64,000 nucleotides of DNA from Hymenolepis diminuta (GCA_900708905.1 CAADRB010000001.1:3405161-3469160), one strand, 5' to 3'. Counted from the first letter of the stretch, positions 1 through 31,450 are shown. Notes: a model not told the origin generated them from the letters alone. Program-made: numbers and translations.

Positions 1-165
1 CCATCTATTCGATCGATGTGGCCCCGTTAGATCTTATCTAACGTTATTACATAAATAAATTCGCTCGAATAAAAGGGAATTAAGAAGGGAAGCATGAATT
101 AAAAGCTGGAAAATAAAGAATCTTACATATAAGAATTATTTTGGGAAAAATATGATATAAAGTCA
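1..165 (-). repeat. Interspersed repeat family A (copy cut by window edge)
   Basis: The reverse complement contains ...TTAATTCCCTTTTATTCGA and CGAATTTATTTATG, which recur at 20680-20715 and 34745-34780 on the + strand. The first 20 bases, ccatctattcgatcgatgtg, recur almost exactly at 29282-29301. The window therefore starts inside a repeat. No coding is seen between 1 and 540. Confidence 0.6.
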
Positions 166-542
166 ACATTTCGCACTCTTCTATTTTATTGGTTTTAATA
201 AAAATTTAAATGTGATATTTTAATGATAACTTTGATATAAATGATAAATAATCATTTGGCAAAGAAAAAGACCGAAAAGTTAGACTTCCTAAAACAATAT
301 TATTGTATTGGTTACAATCCTTTAAATAATCAAATCAATTTAATTAATTTATAATAATTATACCAAATTTAATTGAAATTGGATGCATAATCTTTTAGAT
401 AAATTTATTATTATAAATTTGTTTACAATCTTTGAATACAACCCGTGATCTTTAAACTAAATAATATCTATTTTTTTTATTGGTCAATTTAATATGTCTC
501 GAAAAAGTAATAAAGTGATATTTTGTCAAATAATTTTTCCAG

Positions 543-670
543 GAAGACGAGGAGTTTTTCGAAGGACTGAGCTAGGAGGGCGAGATATTGTCCGAAAAGC
601 ACAACTTTACGCAAGAAGGAATGCTCTTACTGTCCCTAAATTTGATTTCGAACGACGCATGTTCTCATAA
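543..670 (+). other. Unassigned open frame behind a splice-acceptor-like AG
   Basis: T-rich tract and AG at 541-542, then 41 sense codons (RRGVFRRTELGGRDIVRKAQ...) and TAA at 668-670. I do not recognise the peptide. It cannot join the KAT7-like exon at 695 in frame by any standard GT donor, so it is either chance or an exon of another transcript. Confidence 0.15.
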
Positions 671-694
671 TTACTTATAGTTTTTCTTATTTAG

Positions 695-19132
<18,438 letters not shown>

Positions 19133-22100
19133 GCGAGAAAAAGGGGCTTTTATATAACGCATTTTACTGATAAAATGGAATGCCATTTTTTACTACTGTA
19201 TGCCTAATTGTTTTTTATTCGAATATCATATGCTTTGAGAAATACAGTGAAATACTTTTATTATCTGAGATTTGGGGAGGAGGGGGGNNNNNNNNAGAAG
19301 TAGAAGTGAATAACACTAAATAAGCATAAAAGGACAACATTGTAAGATAAGGTTCAAACATCTTAATATTTACCTAAAATACTCCTTCGGACAAATACAT
19401 TTGAAGATCGTGAATTCAGCAAGCAAGCAGAGAGCAGATTTTGTTTTTATCAAGGAAATTGTGCAAGAGTGCTCTTTTTGTTTTGCAGATTGATTGCAAT
19501 TTGGACGCTTAAATGTTCAAGCACGGGTCAAGTTATCATCACACGGTAATGATCGGGAAAAATTTGTTCTAATATAGAGATGGAGATGGATAATTGCAGA
19601 AATTCATATTCGGATGAGTGTGTGGCATTCCACTTCATAGGGAAAAATATCAACAAGGCCTCTAGCTTTCTTGCAGACTGTCTTCTAACAATCTTTGCTT
19701 CAATAAAAGACTAGAGAAGACATGGTTTATTATTGGAATTTTCAGAGAATGGAGGGGAGATGGAGTGGTCTTTAGATGTTGATGGATGCCATCGGTGCAG
19801 CGGATGACGTTTGGGTTACTGAGAAGGTATATGTAGCTTAGGGTTAGAGATAACTTAGTAGGGTCAGACAACTGCAGATGGTCGACCGATCAGATCAAAC
19901 AGATAACATTTTTAGCTCTTTTAAATATGAAATTATCAAAATGAGAAAAGCAATAGAATCTGTGACCGCTAGATCATCCGTCTTGAAATTGGAGTGTGCA
20001 AATATTGACTCAGCTCTACATGTCCCACTTGTCAGCTGATGATTTTGTATCGGTTGCAAATCAACGAGCAAAGAACGTATCTTAATAATTCCTCTTTATC
20101 ATAACCTACCCCTGCTATTATTAATGCTTAAAACTTGTTTATTGTGACCATCTGAAATGGTATTATCTGGTGCCTGTCAAATATCTTGTAGGGACTGTTA
20201 TTTTTTTATAAATATTTTTTGACATTTTGGGTCACTTATAATAGTTCTATTTAGTAGATTGGTATAGACAGAACAGCATTTTATTCTATCATAAGTGGCA
20301 AACTCACTTACTAAACCCTTCTCTTTAATCAACTGATTGAATCGGCTCTAAATCCCGTGGTCAAGACTTATCACCCATTTAGCTTAGGTATTAGATTTTG
20401 AAGATTTTTTAACTTTGGAGCTTTAGATCACGATACAATGAACTTTACCCATTACGCCCGAAACAGAAATACAAGTCAGAACAGGACTTTTTAATACAGG
20501 TGTATTGGAGACTATCAGCTGGCAGGTTAATACTGTGGCAATCTAAGATAAACATACCAAATCTAATAAAGTAAGGATTATTGTTGTTACATACAAGAAA
20601 ATAAAATTTTTTCCAAGATAAATCATATATATATATATAAGATCCTCTATTTTTCACCTTTTAATTCCTACTTTCCTTCCTAATTCCCTTTTATTCGAAC
20701 GAATTTATTTATATTAGTGTTACAAATGGCGGAGAATATAAATCGACCTATCTATACGAAAATGTGCGTCTTGTATTGATACAGTGATTTGGGTCGTTTA
20801 GTATTGTGGTGTTGTCGGGTCGGGTTTGTAACCAGTGTAATGGCTTAGGAAATCTAAGAGTCGGTTACGGTATCCCACAGAGAAGAGTAGATTATAACAA
20901 TTGTAGTGCACACACACTGACTTGTACCTTTGTTGGTGATTTCTATTATTTGCTCATCGACGAAAAAAGATACGAAATTATGCGATTCCCTTATCCGTGC
21001 CTCAACAGAACCTCTCTGTAACAATCTGAGTTTCATTCACTTAATGTTCACGCTATTCCCATCCAATTCTTCTTCAAACTTCTCCCTAGTTTTCTTCCAT
21101 TTCCTCTATGAACTCGTGGTTCTATGTAACTCCCTGTCTTCCGACCTGGGAAAGACTGCTGTTTCCTCTTAGCTTTTAGGAAAAAACAATGGCTTTGCTG
21201 GGAACCATTTGAGTTTACTTTGATCGGACTCTTAAACCAGCTTTACTAACGAGATTGGTGCTACTTTAGATGCATAAACTGTCAAGAAATTTCAAAACAA
21301 ACAAAACAAAACAAAACAAACGATTTCATAATGGAGTCTTAAGGAGTTTAAGAAGCTATAGGGGAATATCTGGGCGTAATTTCGAATCTTAAATAAAAAT
21401 TTATGTGAGCTCTTCTCATTTTCCTTCCAAATGAAAAGCGAATAATTAATTATTTGTATTTTAATTCAAAAATTCCTGGACAGAAGTACTTTGTGCGATG
21501 AAGAAATTATTATCTCTGTGTATATATATAAGTTTATTAGTATTTTATTGCCTGTCATTCATTTTTATGATGGTGATGTAAATGCTGCCTAAGAATACCG
21601 TCTCAAGTCAGGTGATAGAAAAAAAGCCACCAAAATCAAATAACGCTGAGCGTTAAAAGACTCTTTTTTTCAGAAGAGTCCTTATTTTATTTTATCTAAA
21701 ATAAAATTAATTTTAATTTTAGTTTTTTTATTTTATCTTTTTTAAATTTAATTTTAAATTTTCTTCCGCTTTAGTTAGCGCAGGTAGACCATAGAAATAT
21801 TTATTAATCCAGCCACCAACTCGGGTACGTGTAAAGAGAAAAACCAATAGCGCCTCAGAGATTATGACTATAATATATCACCTGGCCAGAAAACTGTTGC
21901 AGAATAAACAGTAACACCACTAGATATAGAGCTACAAAGGGCAAAAAGAAAGCAAATGAGTAAGTAGGGATATTATAATTATTGTAGATAGTAGATGGTG
22001 AGCAATAGCAGGGCAACAAAAACTGCGTGGACCGGAAATACTTTACGAAATTGGACAACTGAGCAGTTAAAGAAAACCTCTTCAGTCTTCCTAATACATA

Positions 22101-23520
22101 TGTATGCTGGTTGATAGTGATTGCAGTAACAAACAAACGAACTCGGACACTAAACACAGAAAATTATGAAAAACTCCTGAAAATCTGATTCCTATTTCTT
22201 CTTAATATAAGTGTTTTTTAAGTGGAAAACGTTGTGCAATGAATTCATCCGATTTCTAAAATTCGAACTACACAGTAAGTCGTATTCATTAAGTAAAAAT
22301 AGTTGACAACCTGATAAATTCAGAATCATAATCAGAATTGGAACACTTTTAACGCCTTACAATTTTAATTTGCCCTTTGCTACTAAATGCTTTCTCTAGC
22401 CCATTTACGAATGCACTGGGTAGAGAAGTATCATTTTGGGGTCCTCCTGGTTAAAAATTTGAAGTCTGCTACAGTCGATCATTTTTATTATCAGAATTTA
22501 AGAGGAAGAATATTATAGAAAGTAGTATAAATACTTATCGTTGATTTTAACGAGAATACCGTTAGGGATTACCCTGATTAAAGTAGTCATCGAAAAAGGA
22601 CACTTAATTAGACAGATCTTGTATAATTCAATTGGGCTTGTGAATCGCAGAATAGACATAAAAATACTTAAAATGTTAGTAAAACTAGAAGTATTTGCAT
22701 AGGCCACTTACTAAACAATGACGAAATGGGAAATTAAAATAAACCAATTGTGGAAATTTGTAGCCGAGGAGCACATGGGGAAAAGATGTGGTAACTAAAA
22801 TAGCAACTAGATGATTGGAATTAAACTAAATGAAGGTTGTGAAAAAGACCAAATTACCTCACAACTGGGACAAGTAATTCGACTCATTATCATTCTATTA
22901 TAAACTGAAGGATGACTCTCTATGCATTCCCCAAAATTATTCTCCATTCACATTCTCCATGAAAATATTTTGGTTTTTCGTTCACAAAGTCGTAGTGATG
23001 TTGCTATGACACAAACCCCCACCTGTTATGTCAAAACAATTTTACGAACTCCTTTTTTCTGTAAATGTCTTGTTTAATTTAAAAGTACTTCTAGGCTCAT
23101 GTTCTTACGCCCGTCCTCGCCCAAGTAACTCTATAAACTATCTTTGTATTTCCACCTGCATACGCATACGTAGATACATGCATGGAATTTATCTCCTCGT
23201 ACGCTTTTCTCTCTCTCCTCCCTCCTTATCTCCCTTACTCTCCCGAATCCTCATCGTGGTTTATTCAATACACTTTGGCCTATACAATTCTTCGTGTTCT
23301 ACTTTACGGAACTACTGTTTAATAACTCTTAAATTTATTACCTCGGTTCTTGTTACTCCTACATTTTGTTACTGCTGGTATCTTATACATGACTTTTGGC
23401 TACTTGAAGAGTAACAGAAAAATACGGTGGTGACAACATCTATACACCGTGAAGCTTGAATTTTGAAACATTAGGGTATAATGCGAGGATTTATACCTTT
23501 TTAAATAAGAAGTGGAAATG
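19133..23520. other. Gene-free stretch downstream of the KAT7-like gene
   Basis: Holds the G-run next to the 8-N gap (19274-19295), a family A copy (20575-20885), a (CAAAA)n run near 21297-21322 and a pyrimidine-rich open frame at 23028-23414 that extends beyond this stretch. No gene is supported. Confidence 0.6.
20575..20885 (+). repeat. Interspersed repeat family A copy
   Basis: Shares with 34655-34935 the series ACATACAAGAAAATAA, TTCGAACGAATTTATTTA, ATATCGACC-like AAATCGACCTATC, and TTTAGTATTGTGGTGTTG. The short open frames over it are not gene-like. Confidence 0.7.
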
Positions 23521-23529
23521 TTAAAAAGA

Positions 23530-23765
23530 TCTAATTGCGTCAGTGGAGCATTGGTCACTGAACAAGGCTCTCATGCTTGAGGTCACAGGTTCGATTACAT
23601 TCACACACCCACTGGATGGCTAACCGCACTGGTTAAGTCTAGCTAACACAAAGGGTGGTAGAATTCGAATCTTTCACCGAGGAGGCTTCATGATACCACT
23701 CTCTATCCAGGACAAACTTTTGAAAGCGCTTACCTAAATAGGCTTGGGGATTATTATTATAAGAA
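23530..23765 (+). repeat. tRNA-derived SINE candidate, best copy
   Basis: The head is tRNA-like: an A-box match TTGCGTCAGTGG at 23535-23546 and a B-box match GGTTCGATTAC at 23588-23598, one mismatch from GGTTCGANTCC, at natural spacing. The unique body (GGCTAACCGCACTGGTTAAG...GAATTCGAATCTTTCACC) ends GGCTTGGGGATTATTATTAT, an ATT-rich tail typical of SINEs. Two more copies, at 3290-3490 and 62737-62975, share head and body. It could instead be a tRNA pseudogene, but the shared non-tRNA body argues for a SINE. Confidence 0.7.
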
Positions 23766-25764
23766 TGCTAATTAATTAAGGCTCTACTGAAGCTCCAATT
23801 TTCCTCCTCTGCCATTTCCTCCCTTCTTAACTTCTTTTCTTATGGTTAAATGCTTCCCACATTTTGCTTCGTTAAGTGTAATAATGATAAAAATGAAATT
23901 GTCGAATATCAATATATTGGATGAGGCATCAGCTCCGTAAGCATTAAAGAAAAAAACGGTTGCTTAGAGTAGAATAAAATTAATCATGAAGGTGTTAGAC
24001 AACAAGGACAAACCCATAATCGATTTGAAGAAGTAGAATAAGGAAAAACAGAATAGGGTGAAGTTCAATATGCAAGAATGAATCGATAAATAAATCAGGA
24101 TAATATTTAACCGCAAGGTTAAAATATTTTAAAGAAGGTAGCTCTAAAAATCACTAAATCTATTTTTTTAATATCATATAGTAGGAAACAAAACCATTAT
24201 CGGCTCGAATGTTGTTACAAGCAATAAAAGTTATCAGAAAAATGGCCACAACAAAATGGCTGGTACATATGTGTTTCTAAACACCGAAATCTCATAGTTG
24301 ACGTTAGCAAACATTGACTTTAATGTTATTCACTAACCTGATTTAGTAAGCAATCTTAATCACTATAGTATTATCAAATGCTCTGAAAGAATTTAAATCC
24401 CTATCGTTAGGTTAATCACAATAATGAAATCCTTCAGTTTATTAAAGAAAATGGAGAAATGTATCAATGTGAATTAGATAAAAATCAATGGAAAAAACTA
24501 ATGTTCCGTATTTTTGAATGGACACTTCAGCATATTTCAGTCTTTTAAGATCTACAAGCCCAATATCTCAGTCTTCCCACAGTAGAAACGAGATAACCTT
24601 GAACTATGCAAACGGACGAATAATTTAAAATATAAAGTTCATGGAAAATAGTGCGGGCATAAATAATACGAATTTTATTTTCTCAAGGGGAAGTATTTGA
24701 AATAATATTTCCTCCATGGCACGATTTAAATCGCATTGAAGGATTAGTCTCAATACGCCTCTCAAAAGTATTTTTTAAAAATACGGGCTAATTTAAAGTT
24801 TTATACAAAATTATTTTTTTCTATTCAAATCCAATCACTGCAGTTCATCCTCGTGTGCTAAAAGAGTACTTGCGGGATGTCGATTATCGATTTCATTCGC
24901 CTCGGTCTTGGAACGACTCAGCTAATTTGTCTGTGTTTTGCACAAGCAAATTTTTATACTTTCACTGCAAACGTCTGCCTCAAATGATCTCTTCTCTGTT
25001 CTTTGTTCTCGCTCTTGCTCTCTCTCTCTCATAATTTCCTATAATTAAAAAAAGGTCACTTCATTGACTTTATATCTAAGGATTTTCCGTATGCCATAGA
25101 GCCCGATTATTTGAAGAATCTGTCGATGTCTCTAATGCCAATGTTATTATTGGTTGAATTTATATTTAAGCGAATAAAGTTGTCAAAGTAAAAATATATA
25201 TAAGTTAAAAAAGATTTATGGAAACTTCATTTGACGTCGAATGTGGACTGTTAGAAATGCAAAGAGATTTTACATTTCTGAACAAAATTTTATATCAAAT
25301 TAAACGGAAGTGTACGGTCAACATTTTGATAATTATTGCGCTTAACAGATGCATCTAAGAGCTCACACTAAGAGGTTTATGAAAGAATATTTGAAGTTTA
25401 CGCCTGATCGTGATCGTGATCTGCAAAGTGCTAGCAATAAAACTACTATAATTTCTAATTTTAGAAATATGCGGTCGAGCATTTAAAAATAGCGAATTAA
25501 AATCCTGTCAAAATTCATGCGGCTTGTCTGTAAATTAAATTAAACTTTTATCCTCTGTCTAGGAAATTTTAAAAGGGCAAAATTTTAGGTTTAAGAATGT
25601 AAATGGGATAGTATGTGTTAAAGAGTATTATTCCTACTGTCCAAATAAACAATTTTTACGCACTTAATTGTGGAAATGTATATAAAGGGAAATAATAAAA
25701 TATTTCAGTAAAGAATGAAATAGTGAAGGGAGGTCGGGATAAAAAAGGTAATGAAGAAAGAGCC

Positions 25765-25950
25765 TGCCCTATTTGAATTCTGGATGTACTGGGCTATCTG
25801 TTTTCTCATTGAGGATAGAGTTAATTGTGTTTCATTCTCATGTTCCAATTTCTTGATTTATGCTTCAGACTCCCGCATGAGACCACATTAATGATATCTG
25901 AGTTTCAAAACCAGGTGGTTTTGTTGAGGGATTGGTCACACCACCTTGAT
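25765..25950 (+). repeat. Interspersed repeat family 1 copy
   Basis: ATTTGAATTCTGGATGTACT, then ATGTTCCAATTTCTTGATTTA and GGGATTGGTCACACCACC. Closest to the copy at 63145. Confidence 0.6.
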
Positions 25951-26384
25951 TTACCAGTAAATGCTTATAGTCGGGAGCGTGTAGGTGTTTTTTATCATAG
26001 TAAGATATTTTTCAAAAAACAGAATGGGGAGAAAAATATTACCGCGAATGTTCTCTGGCGGAAAAATTTGCGTTTCGTTACCTTTCCACAGACTTTTATT
26101 ATCCAGTGAAGAAATAGGAATTCAACAAATAGCTGCGCTAGTGTGTACCCTAGGAGAGGCTTAGTAGCTTAAAAGTCACTAATATAAAAACTGGAGGAGA
26201 AAACTGGAGAAAACTAACTAAACTCGTGCCCATCTAACTGCACAAGCTTAGCTACCACAAAACGGGAATGGAACATAGTCGGTGGCAGAATATATAATTA
26301 GGAAAGAACAGAGAGGAGACAGTAACTCTACAATAGGTAAACTGAGACAGATAGGTGAGAAGAACTCACAACTCAATTGTTTGG

Positions 26385-26450
26385 TACCGGAGAAAAATCG
26401 ATAAATAGCTTAAGAACCGATGAATGAGTCATAATCCAACTAAGTGAATA
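26385..26450 (+). repeat. Family 8 repeat copy (weak)
   Basis: ATCGATAAATAGCTTAAGAA, then CCGATGAATGAGTCAT, resembles 44060-44150 and 45490-45560. Confidence 0.35.
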
Positions 26451-27964
26451 AAAATCAATAAATGAATCACGAAAAAGGTAGATAAGGATTTAAGTCATTT
26501 CATTCAAACTAGAACGTTTAAGGATTCCAAAGACCTTACAGTTCTGGCAATTTATTTTCTTGTTTCCTTTTTCTCAACTACAACTTTTGAGGTGTATTTT
26601 ATTAGACAACCGATTTATTATTCCACATTTTTGAGAATACTACTGCAAAATGTCTACCATTAAAATATGATTTAATTTGTCTATGAATAATTAAATTAAC
26701 GTTTTGCGTGTGGTAATCTAAATTGGCGCATACGTTTTGATCTTCAGCTTGCAAGTAGTTAAATTCGAAGATTATATAAGTCCCAAGCGTGTTAGAAGTT
26801 GGCTCGCAACGTTGTACAATCAAACTGAAGCACACAGAGTGAACCAATGGTGAAGCTAAACTGAAAAGCTCAATGTGGTGAGTGGATATTATTAGACTGT
26901 ATGGAAGATAATGGCCGCCTTCTCCCACCATTTACAATTTTTGCTTCTTGGTCCTTTTTTATCTTACATACAACTTATAAACTGCATGCCCTTTCTTATT
27001 ACCTTCTTTATTGATTGAACTTTACAAAAATCCATTTACACTTGTAATTAATTGAAAATTTTTGTGGAATCAGGATGTTTTATATTTATGCGTTGACAGT
27101 TAATGATGTGTAGAAATCCCACCACTAACTAGGGTCAACCGTAGTCTTAAATCGCTCATCGTTTTTCTTAGTCTCCTACTAAGATGACTTTGAACCAGCA
27201 CATAGAATGGGAAGGAGTGTGATATATTCCTTATGTTCTTGCTCACAATTGTTCCTACTTTTATATACGCTCTTTTTCCCATTCGCGTTTACTTACGATT
27301 ATTTAGTTTTTCATACGCGCTCCATCTTTCACCTCCTTTATCCTAGAAGGGGCCTAAATAGAAAAGATTTTATTAGAGAAAAGGTACGCAGTGTAGTGTA
27401 ATGGGGAGAGAAGGGACCACGAGTATACCAGAGTCCTACGCAGCTCGTGGGTCATGTGGTGCTTATTCGGGCTTTTCTATAGTATCCACGGCATAGTGAA
27501 CACTCCTATAGTGACTCTTCCTCTGTGCCGGATACTTATACGAGGTAGAAAATATTGTTACCACCCATTCTGACCTGTTGGTAAGATCATAAGCATATAC
27601 CCCTCTGGCTCATCAAGACGGTCACCCATACAAACACCTAACATGTGTCAGTTTGTCTCTTCATTAGCTACGACAACTTATGGCGCCCTTAAGCTTTTTT
27701 TCTATCCATCTCCTTTTCAGCTTACTAGATAAATATAGAGCACCTTCTCACTTGTTCTTCTCTTCCCATAATTTCCATCTAATTCACCTCCTGTTATAAT
27801 GAAGCAAATTACGGCTTGGTAGGGCAATAGCTTTGCCAGTCTTCTTCATCCTATTTTGGTGGTCCTTTTTACGATAGATATATTTAGATATGGCGTACTT
27901 TTGTAAAGTAGATCTGCTGTTGAAAATGCTAAGGCTTTTAATCTTCGTCGCTAAGATCTATCAG

Positions 27965-28280
27965 CCCTTTAGATATAGCCAAACTCTAGCTGACTCAGAC
28001 ACGATGGGATAAGACAGAAATGTAGTTACTCCGAAGACACTTCATTAACTAAACAAAGACTACACATTTAAATGAAAACATGTCGTTTTCATTTTATGGA
28101 TGTTTGATAGATTGGTAAAAGCTTATGTCCCGAGTAACTGCCAAGCTGTCAGAAGTGGCGTGCACCCGAAAATCTATAGGGGCGATGGGCAGCTTCGAGA
28201 CTGTCTGTGAGAATTATTCATTCAAGGAGAAAACACCAATACTGCAGCCTTAAGCTTTCTTTTTTCAGCTTCCTATCACA
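27965..28280 (+). repeat. Interspersed repeat family 3 copy
   Basis: GCTGACTCAGACACGATGGG, then CTGCCAAGCTGTCAGAAGTG, GGGGCGATGGGCAGCTTCGA and TTTCAGCTTCCTATCACA. Best-preserved copy of the three. Confidence 0.65.
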
Positions 28281-28394
28281 TACACATACCATTCGTTATC
28301 TGTTATGCTTTGCTCCTAACTGTAGGATACCGTAAACGATTCTTAGATTCCCATAATTATCAAGATAAGACGCACGTTTTCATATCAACAGTTC

Positions 28395-28510
28395 GATTTA
28401 CATTACGCACCATTTAAAATCGCAACATGAATAAATTTGTTCCAATAAAAGGTGAAAAATGTAGAATCTCATATATAAAAATTATTTTTAGGAAAATATT
28501 ACTTTCTAAT
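28395..28510 (-). repeat. Interspersed repeat family A copy (fragment)
   Basis: ACATGAATAAATTTGTTCCA then ATAAAAGGTGAAAAAT, parallel to positions 47-165 of the window. Confidence 0.5.
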
Positions 28511-29274
28511 ACGTAGCAGTATCCTTCGGGAATACTAAAGTTATCTAGCAAATATCAAATCCTTATTAAAATTAAAGCAAAATATCCCCACAGCGGAGTG
28601 GAGTAATATACAAATAGAAAAAATCATAAAGAATAAAGAAAAAAAATCATAAAAAATAAATGAATTAATTGCTTTCAAATTATTATGACGTGGTATAATG
28701 ATGTAACGCACTGTTTTTATCGATTTAGTAGCGGTTATACAAGTGCTGTACAATAGTAAGCACCAACTTTGAAAATAGTGACGATAAAAATGAAGTTAAA
28801 TGTAATTATGGACATGACTACTAGGTGAAACATCTTCAGATTAATTTTGCATTGAGTACATCTGAACTCGGCACACTTCTCCCAAATTTTAGTAACATTT
28901 TGAACTATAAAACTGGACTGGTTCACGGATCCCTACATAGTCATTAAATAACCATTAAAGTAAATCCCTAAAGGTTTGAAATCTGTGCACTTCGATTGCT
29001 ACAGCCAGTAGATGTCCATCAACACCTGGTGATTAGAAACAATTGACTGACGATTAGATCTCCACTACAGTGTCCACAGGCGATCCCGTTGTGTGTTTGC
29101 TCGTTTGTACTTAGATACCTAAACAGGTACCGATCATCACTCCAAGACACCGACGACGAGACATGACTGACGTCTAACGAAAAAATATTTTGTATATAAA
29201 CCTAATTTACCTATTAATAAATTGGGGTGGCTTGCCTGCCACCTCCGAACTGATCTGGCGACATGAGTGGCTTG

Positions 29275-29345
29275 ACTTATTCCATCTATTCGATCCATGT
29301 GGCTTCGATAGACCTAGTGTTATTACACTGATAATATATGGTTTC
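29275..29345 (-). repeat. Interspersed repeat family A copy (fragment)
   Basis: CCATCTATTCGATCCATGTG at 29282-29301 differs by one base from the first 20 bases of the window; GTTATTACA follows in both. Confidence 0.55.
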
Positions 29346-30344
29346 CTTTTATCTGCACTTAAACATATTTGGATAGCGATACAGCTACAGATACAGCTAC
29401 TAAAGCCGACATGTCATGGATGAAACTATTACTTTCTAACTTTCAAACAAGTGATTTTATGAGTAAAAAGGTGTAATTTGAAACTTGAACCATTTCATAG
29501 TTATAGCGATTTCAACATCCAGTTAAATTTTTATCCATCGTTGTAATTGTCCTTATTGGGCATGATAATAACTTCATCCCAAGTCCGTACATAAAGTACT
29601 GTTAAATCCCATTGATAAAAGAACTTCCGAATGGCTATTGGAAAGCAAATCACAGGTAGAGTGTTTAACCAAAGAATGGAGCGTATCAAATGACGGCAAA
29701 GAAAATGCTGAGGGAGAAGAATGAGAAAGAGAACAATCTAAGTAATAGGCAGATTGGTTGAGTCATCTCATGAAAGAAGCGAATGAAAATCGAAAATCGA
29801 AATAAAGAAGCAAATTCAGCCACAGGGTATGGATGTGTTGACTATATTCTGTCTATTCAAGCGCTAGGTCTATTCAAGTTAGGTATTTTTTCTATTTTCC
29901 ATTTCATCCATTTGAACAAAAGGTTATATTGAAGGTGCTTTTTTGATGGGGTGGACAGAGATTTTAATATAGCATATAGCGAGGAAAGGAGGACACAATG
30001 GGAGACTTGAAGCTCCATTTGTGTTTAGGGCTTCTTTAACCCCAAAAAATTCATTCCTTGTTACTATTGAAAGCGTTTGATTGTTCCTTTTTTAGAGTTA
30101 CAGACCTATTAGTAGGCAAAAGTTAGCAAGAACTTTTAGATTTAAAATTAATTTCCTATTAAACCATGTGAATTAACGTGTGGTTCAAGTATTTTCGTGA
30201 ATATTATGCAGGTGATGACATTTCAAAGTCTAAATTAAAAAATTGATCTTTTTAATTTTTAACTAGTATGATTGAGTTAAAAATTCAGTATATATATGAT
30301 AGTCCCTGTTGGCAGTTAGGTAGATGAATTGAGAGAATGGCCAT

Positions 30345-30500
30345 GTCTGTGATATCCCGGCTATCAGAGTCGGAACACATGATAAATTCCTTTTGAAACA
30401 TGTAGAGTAGAGTATGATCGATTTTACTCTGTTCACATGCGTATCTAGTTGCTCCATCCAATTAGTTGTAATTAGACAATATAAAATCATGTGAACGAGT
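30345..30500 (+). repeat. Family 6 repeat copy 1
   Basis: ATATCCCGGCTATCAGAGTC, CCTTTTGAAACATG, GTTGTAATTAGACAATATAA; the same series lies at 31320-31450. Confidence 0.55.
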
Positions 30501-31264
30501 ACTGTTGTGTTCTTGTCGGAGTCTTCTGAGTCTTTTGTACTTATTTCATAATACGTTACAACAGCAACGCAGTAAGGTACAGTTTTTGAGTAAAAGCTAG
30601 TTTGATCCAATTTAAAACATTTATCTATTTCATGGTATTACAACTATTCCAACCATATTTACTGACTACTAGGATCCATACTATGTATTCGATTACTACC
30701 ACGAAAAAAATTTCACTTCATCACACGCTGCTGTCAGCCAACACAACCGTTTCAACCGGTAAAGCCTCCTTAGCCATTGAGAAGAAATTGGTTACTACCT
30801 GAGGAGATTTTAGGCAGAAGAGCAGTTCCTTACTTCTCAAAAGTTAGTAAACGAACTCATTTGTGTGAAGATCAGTGCATGAAATCTCATCTCACAAGAA
30901 TGAAAACTTGTGTTTAGGGCTTTCAGGGCTTGGATAGATGGGAAACGAAAGAAATCGGACCTTAAAAATGAGGGCATGGCACCTTAAGGAAAGCAGATAT
31001 CAAAATTAGAAAAAAATAGGAGGGACACTGCCGAGGTAGAAATGGAAAATAATTTAATCATCTTCCTACCGTCAGTGAATTGGATTAAGCTAACATCAAC
31101 ATAACTAAAGGATGGAAATAGAGGTTTTCAGGTACAATCTAGGAGAATAGTGGTAGTGAAGAGGACAAAATGGCAGAAGATATGAAAATTGATTGATCAT
31201 CCCATTTACTAACATATGAATAAATCAACTTTTTTATTTATAGATCTATGTAGTTTGCAGACGG

Positions 31265-31315
31265 TTTGAAAACACTGACCTCAGACAGTCAGTGTTTTAC
31301 CAATTAAGGTATGAA
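31265..31315 (-). repeat. tRNA-like hairpin remnant
   Basis: A perfect 11-bp inverted repeat, AAAACACTGAC at 31269-31279 against 31288-31298, with an 8-base loop. On the - strand it reads TTAATTGGTAAAACACTGAC, then GAGGTCAG and TTTTCAAACC, like the D arm, anticodon arm and decayed T arm of a tRNA. It is probably a tRNA pseudogene or SINE head. Confidence 0.4.
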
Positions 31316-31319
31316 GAAT

Positions 31320-31450
31320 TGTGGTGTCCCGACTATCAATGACAAATCCCTTTTGAGACACGACGACCTGAGCACGATTGACCTTCCCTTACCTTAAATG
31401 TGTTAGTTTGTATAATCAGTTGTAACCGAACAATATAGAACTGTTTAAAT
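31320..31450 (+). repeat. Family 6 repeat copy 2
   Basis: GGTGTCCCGACTATCAATGA, CCCTTTTGAGACACG, GTTGTAACCGAACAATATAG; matches 30345-30500 in order and orientation about 1 kb away. Confidence 0.55.

Larger units (their letters stand above)
23766..27960. other. Gene-free AT-rich stretch
   Basis: Contains the family 1 copy at 25765 and a family 8 copy near 26385-26450. The 27420-27700 segment is noticeably less AT-rich than its surroundings, but I found no open frame or RNA gene in it. Confidence 0.5.

Noticed and set aside
20806..21021. 71-codon open frame with several Cys
   Set aside because: Sits on the family A repeat; the related copy at 34655-34935 does not preserve the peptide.
23028..23414. 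128-codon open frame on the + strand
   Set aside because: Pyrimidine-rich sequence gives a Leu/Ser/Tyr/Cys-heavy peptide with no domain, no splice context and no family resemblance; likely chance.
30263..30610. 115-codon open frame on the - strand
   Set aside because: It lies over the family 6 repeat, and the second copy does not keep the frame open.
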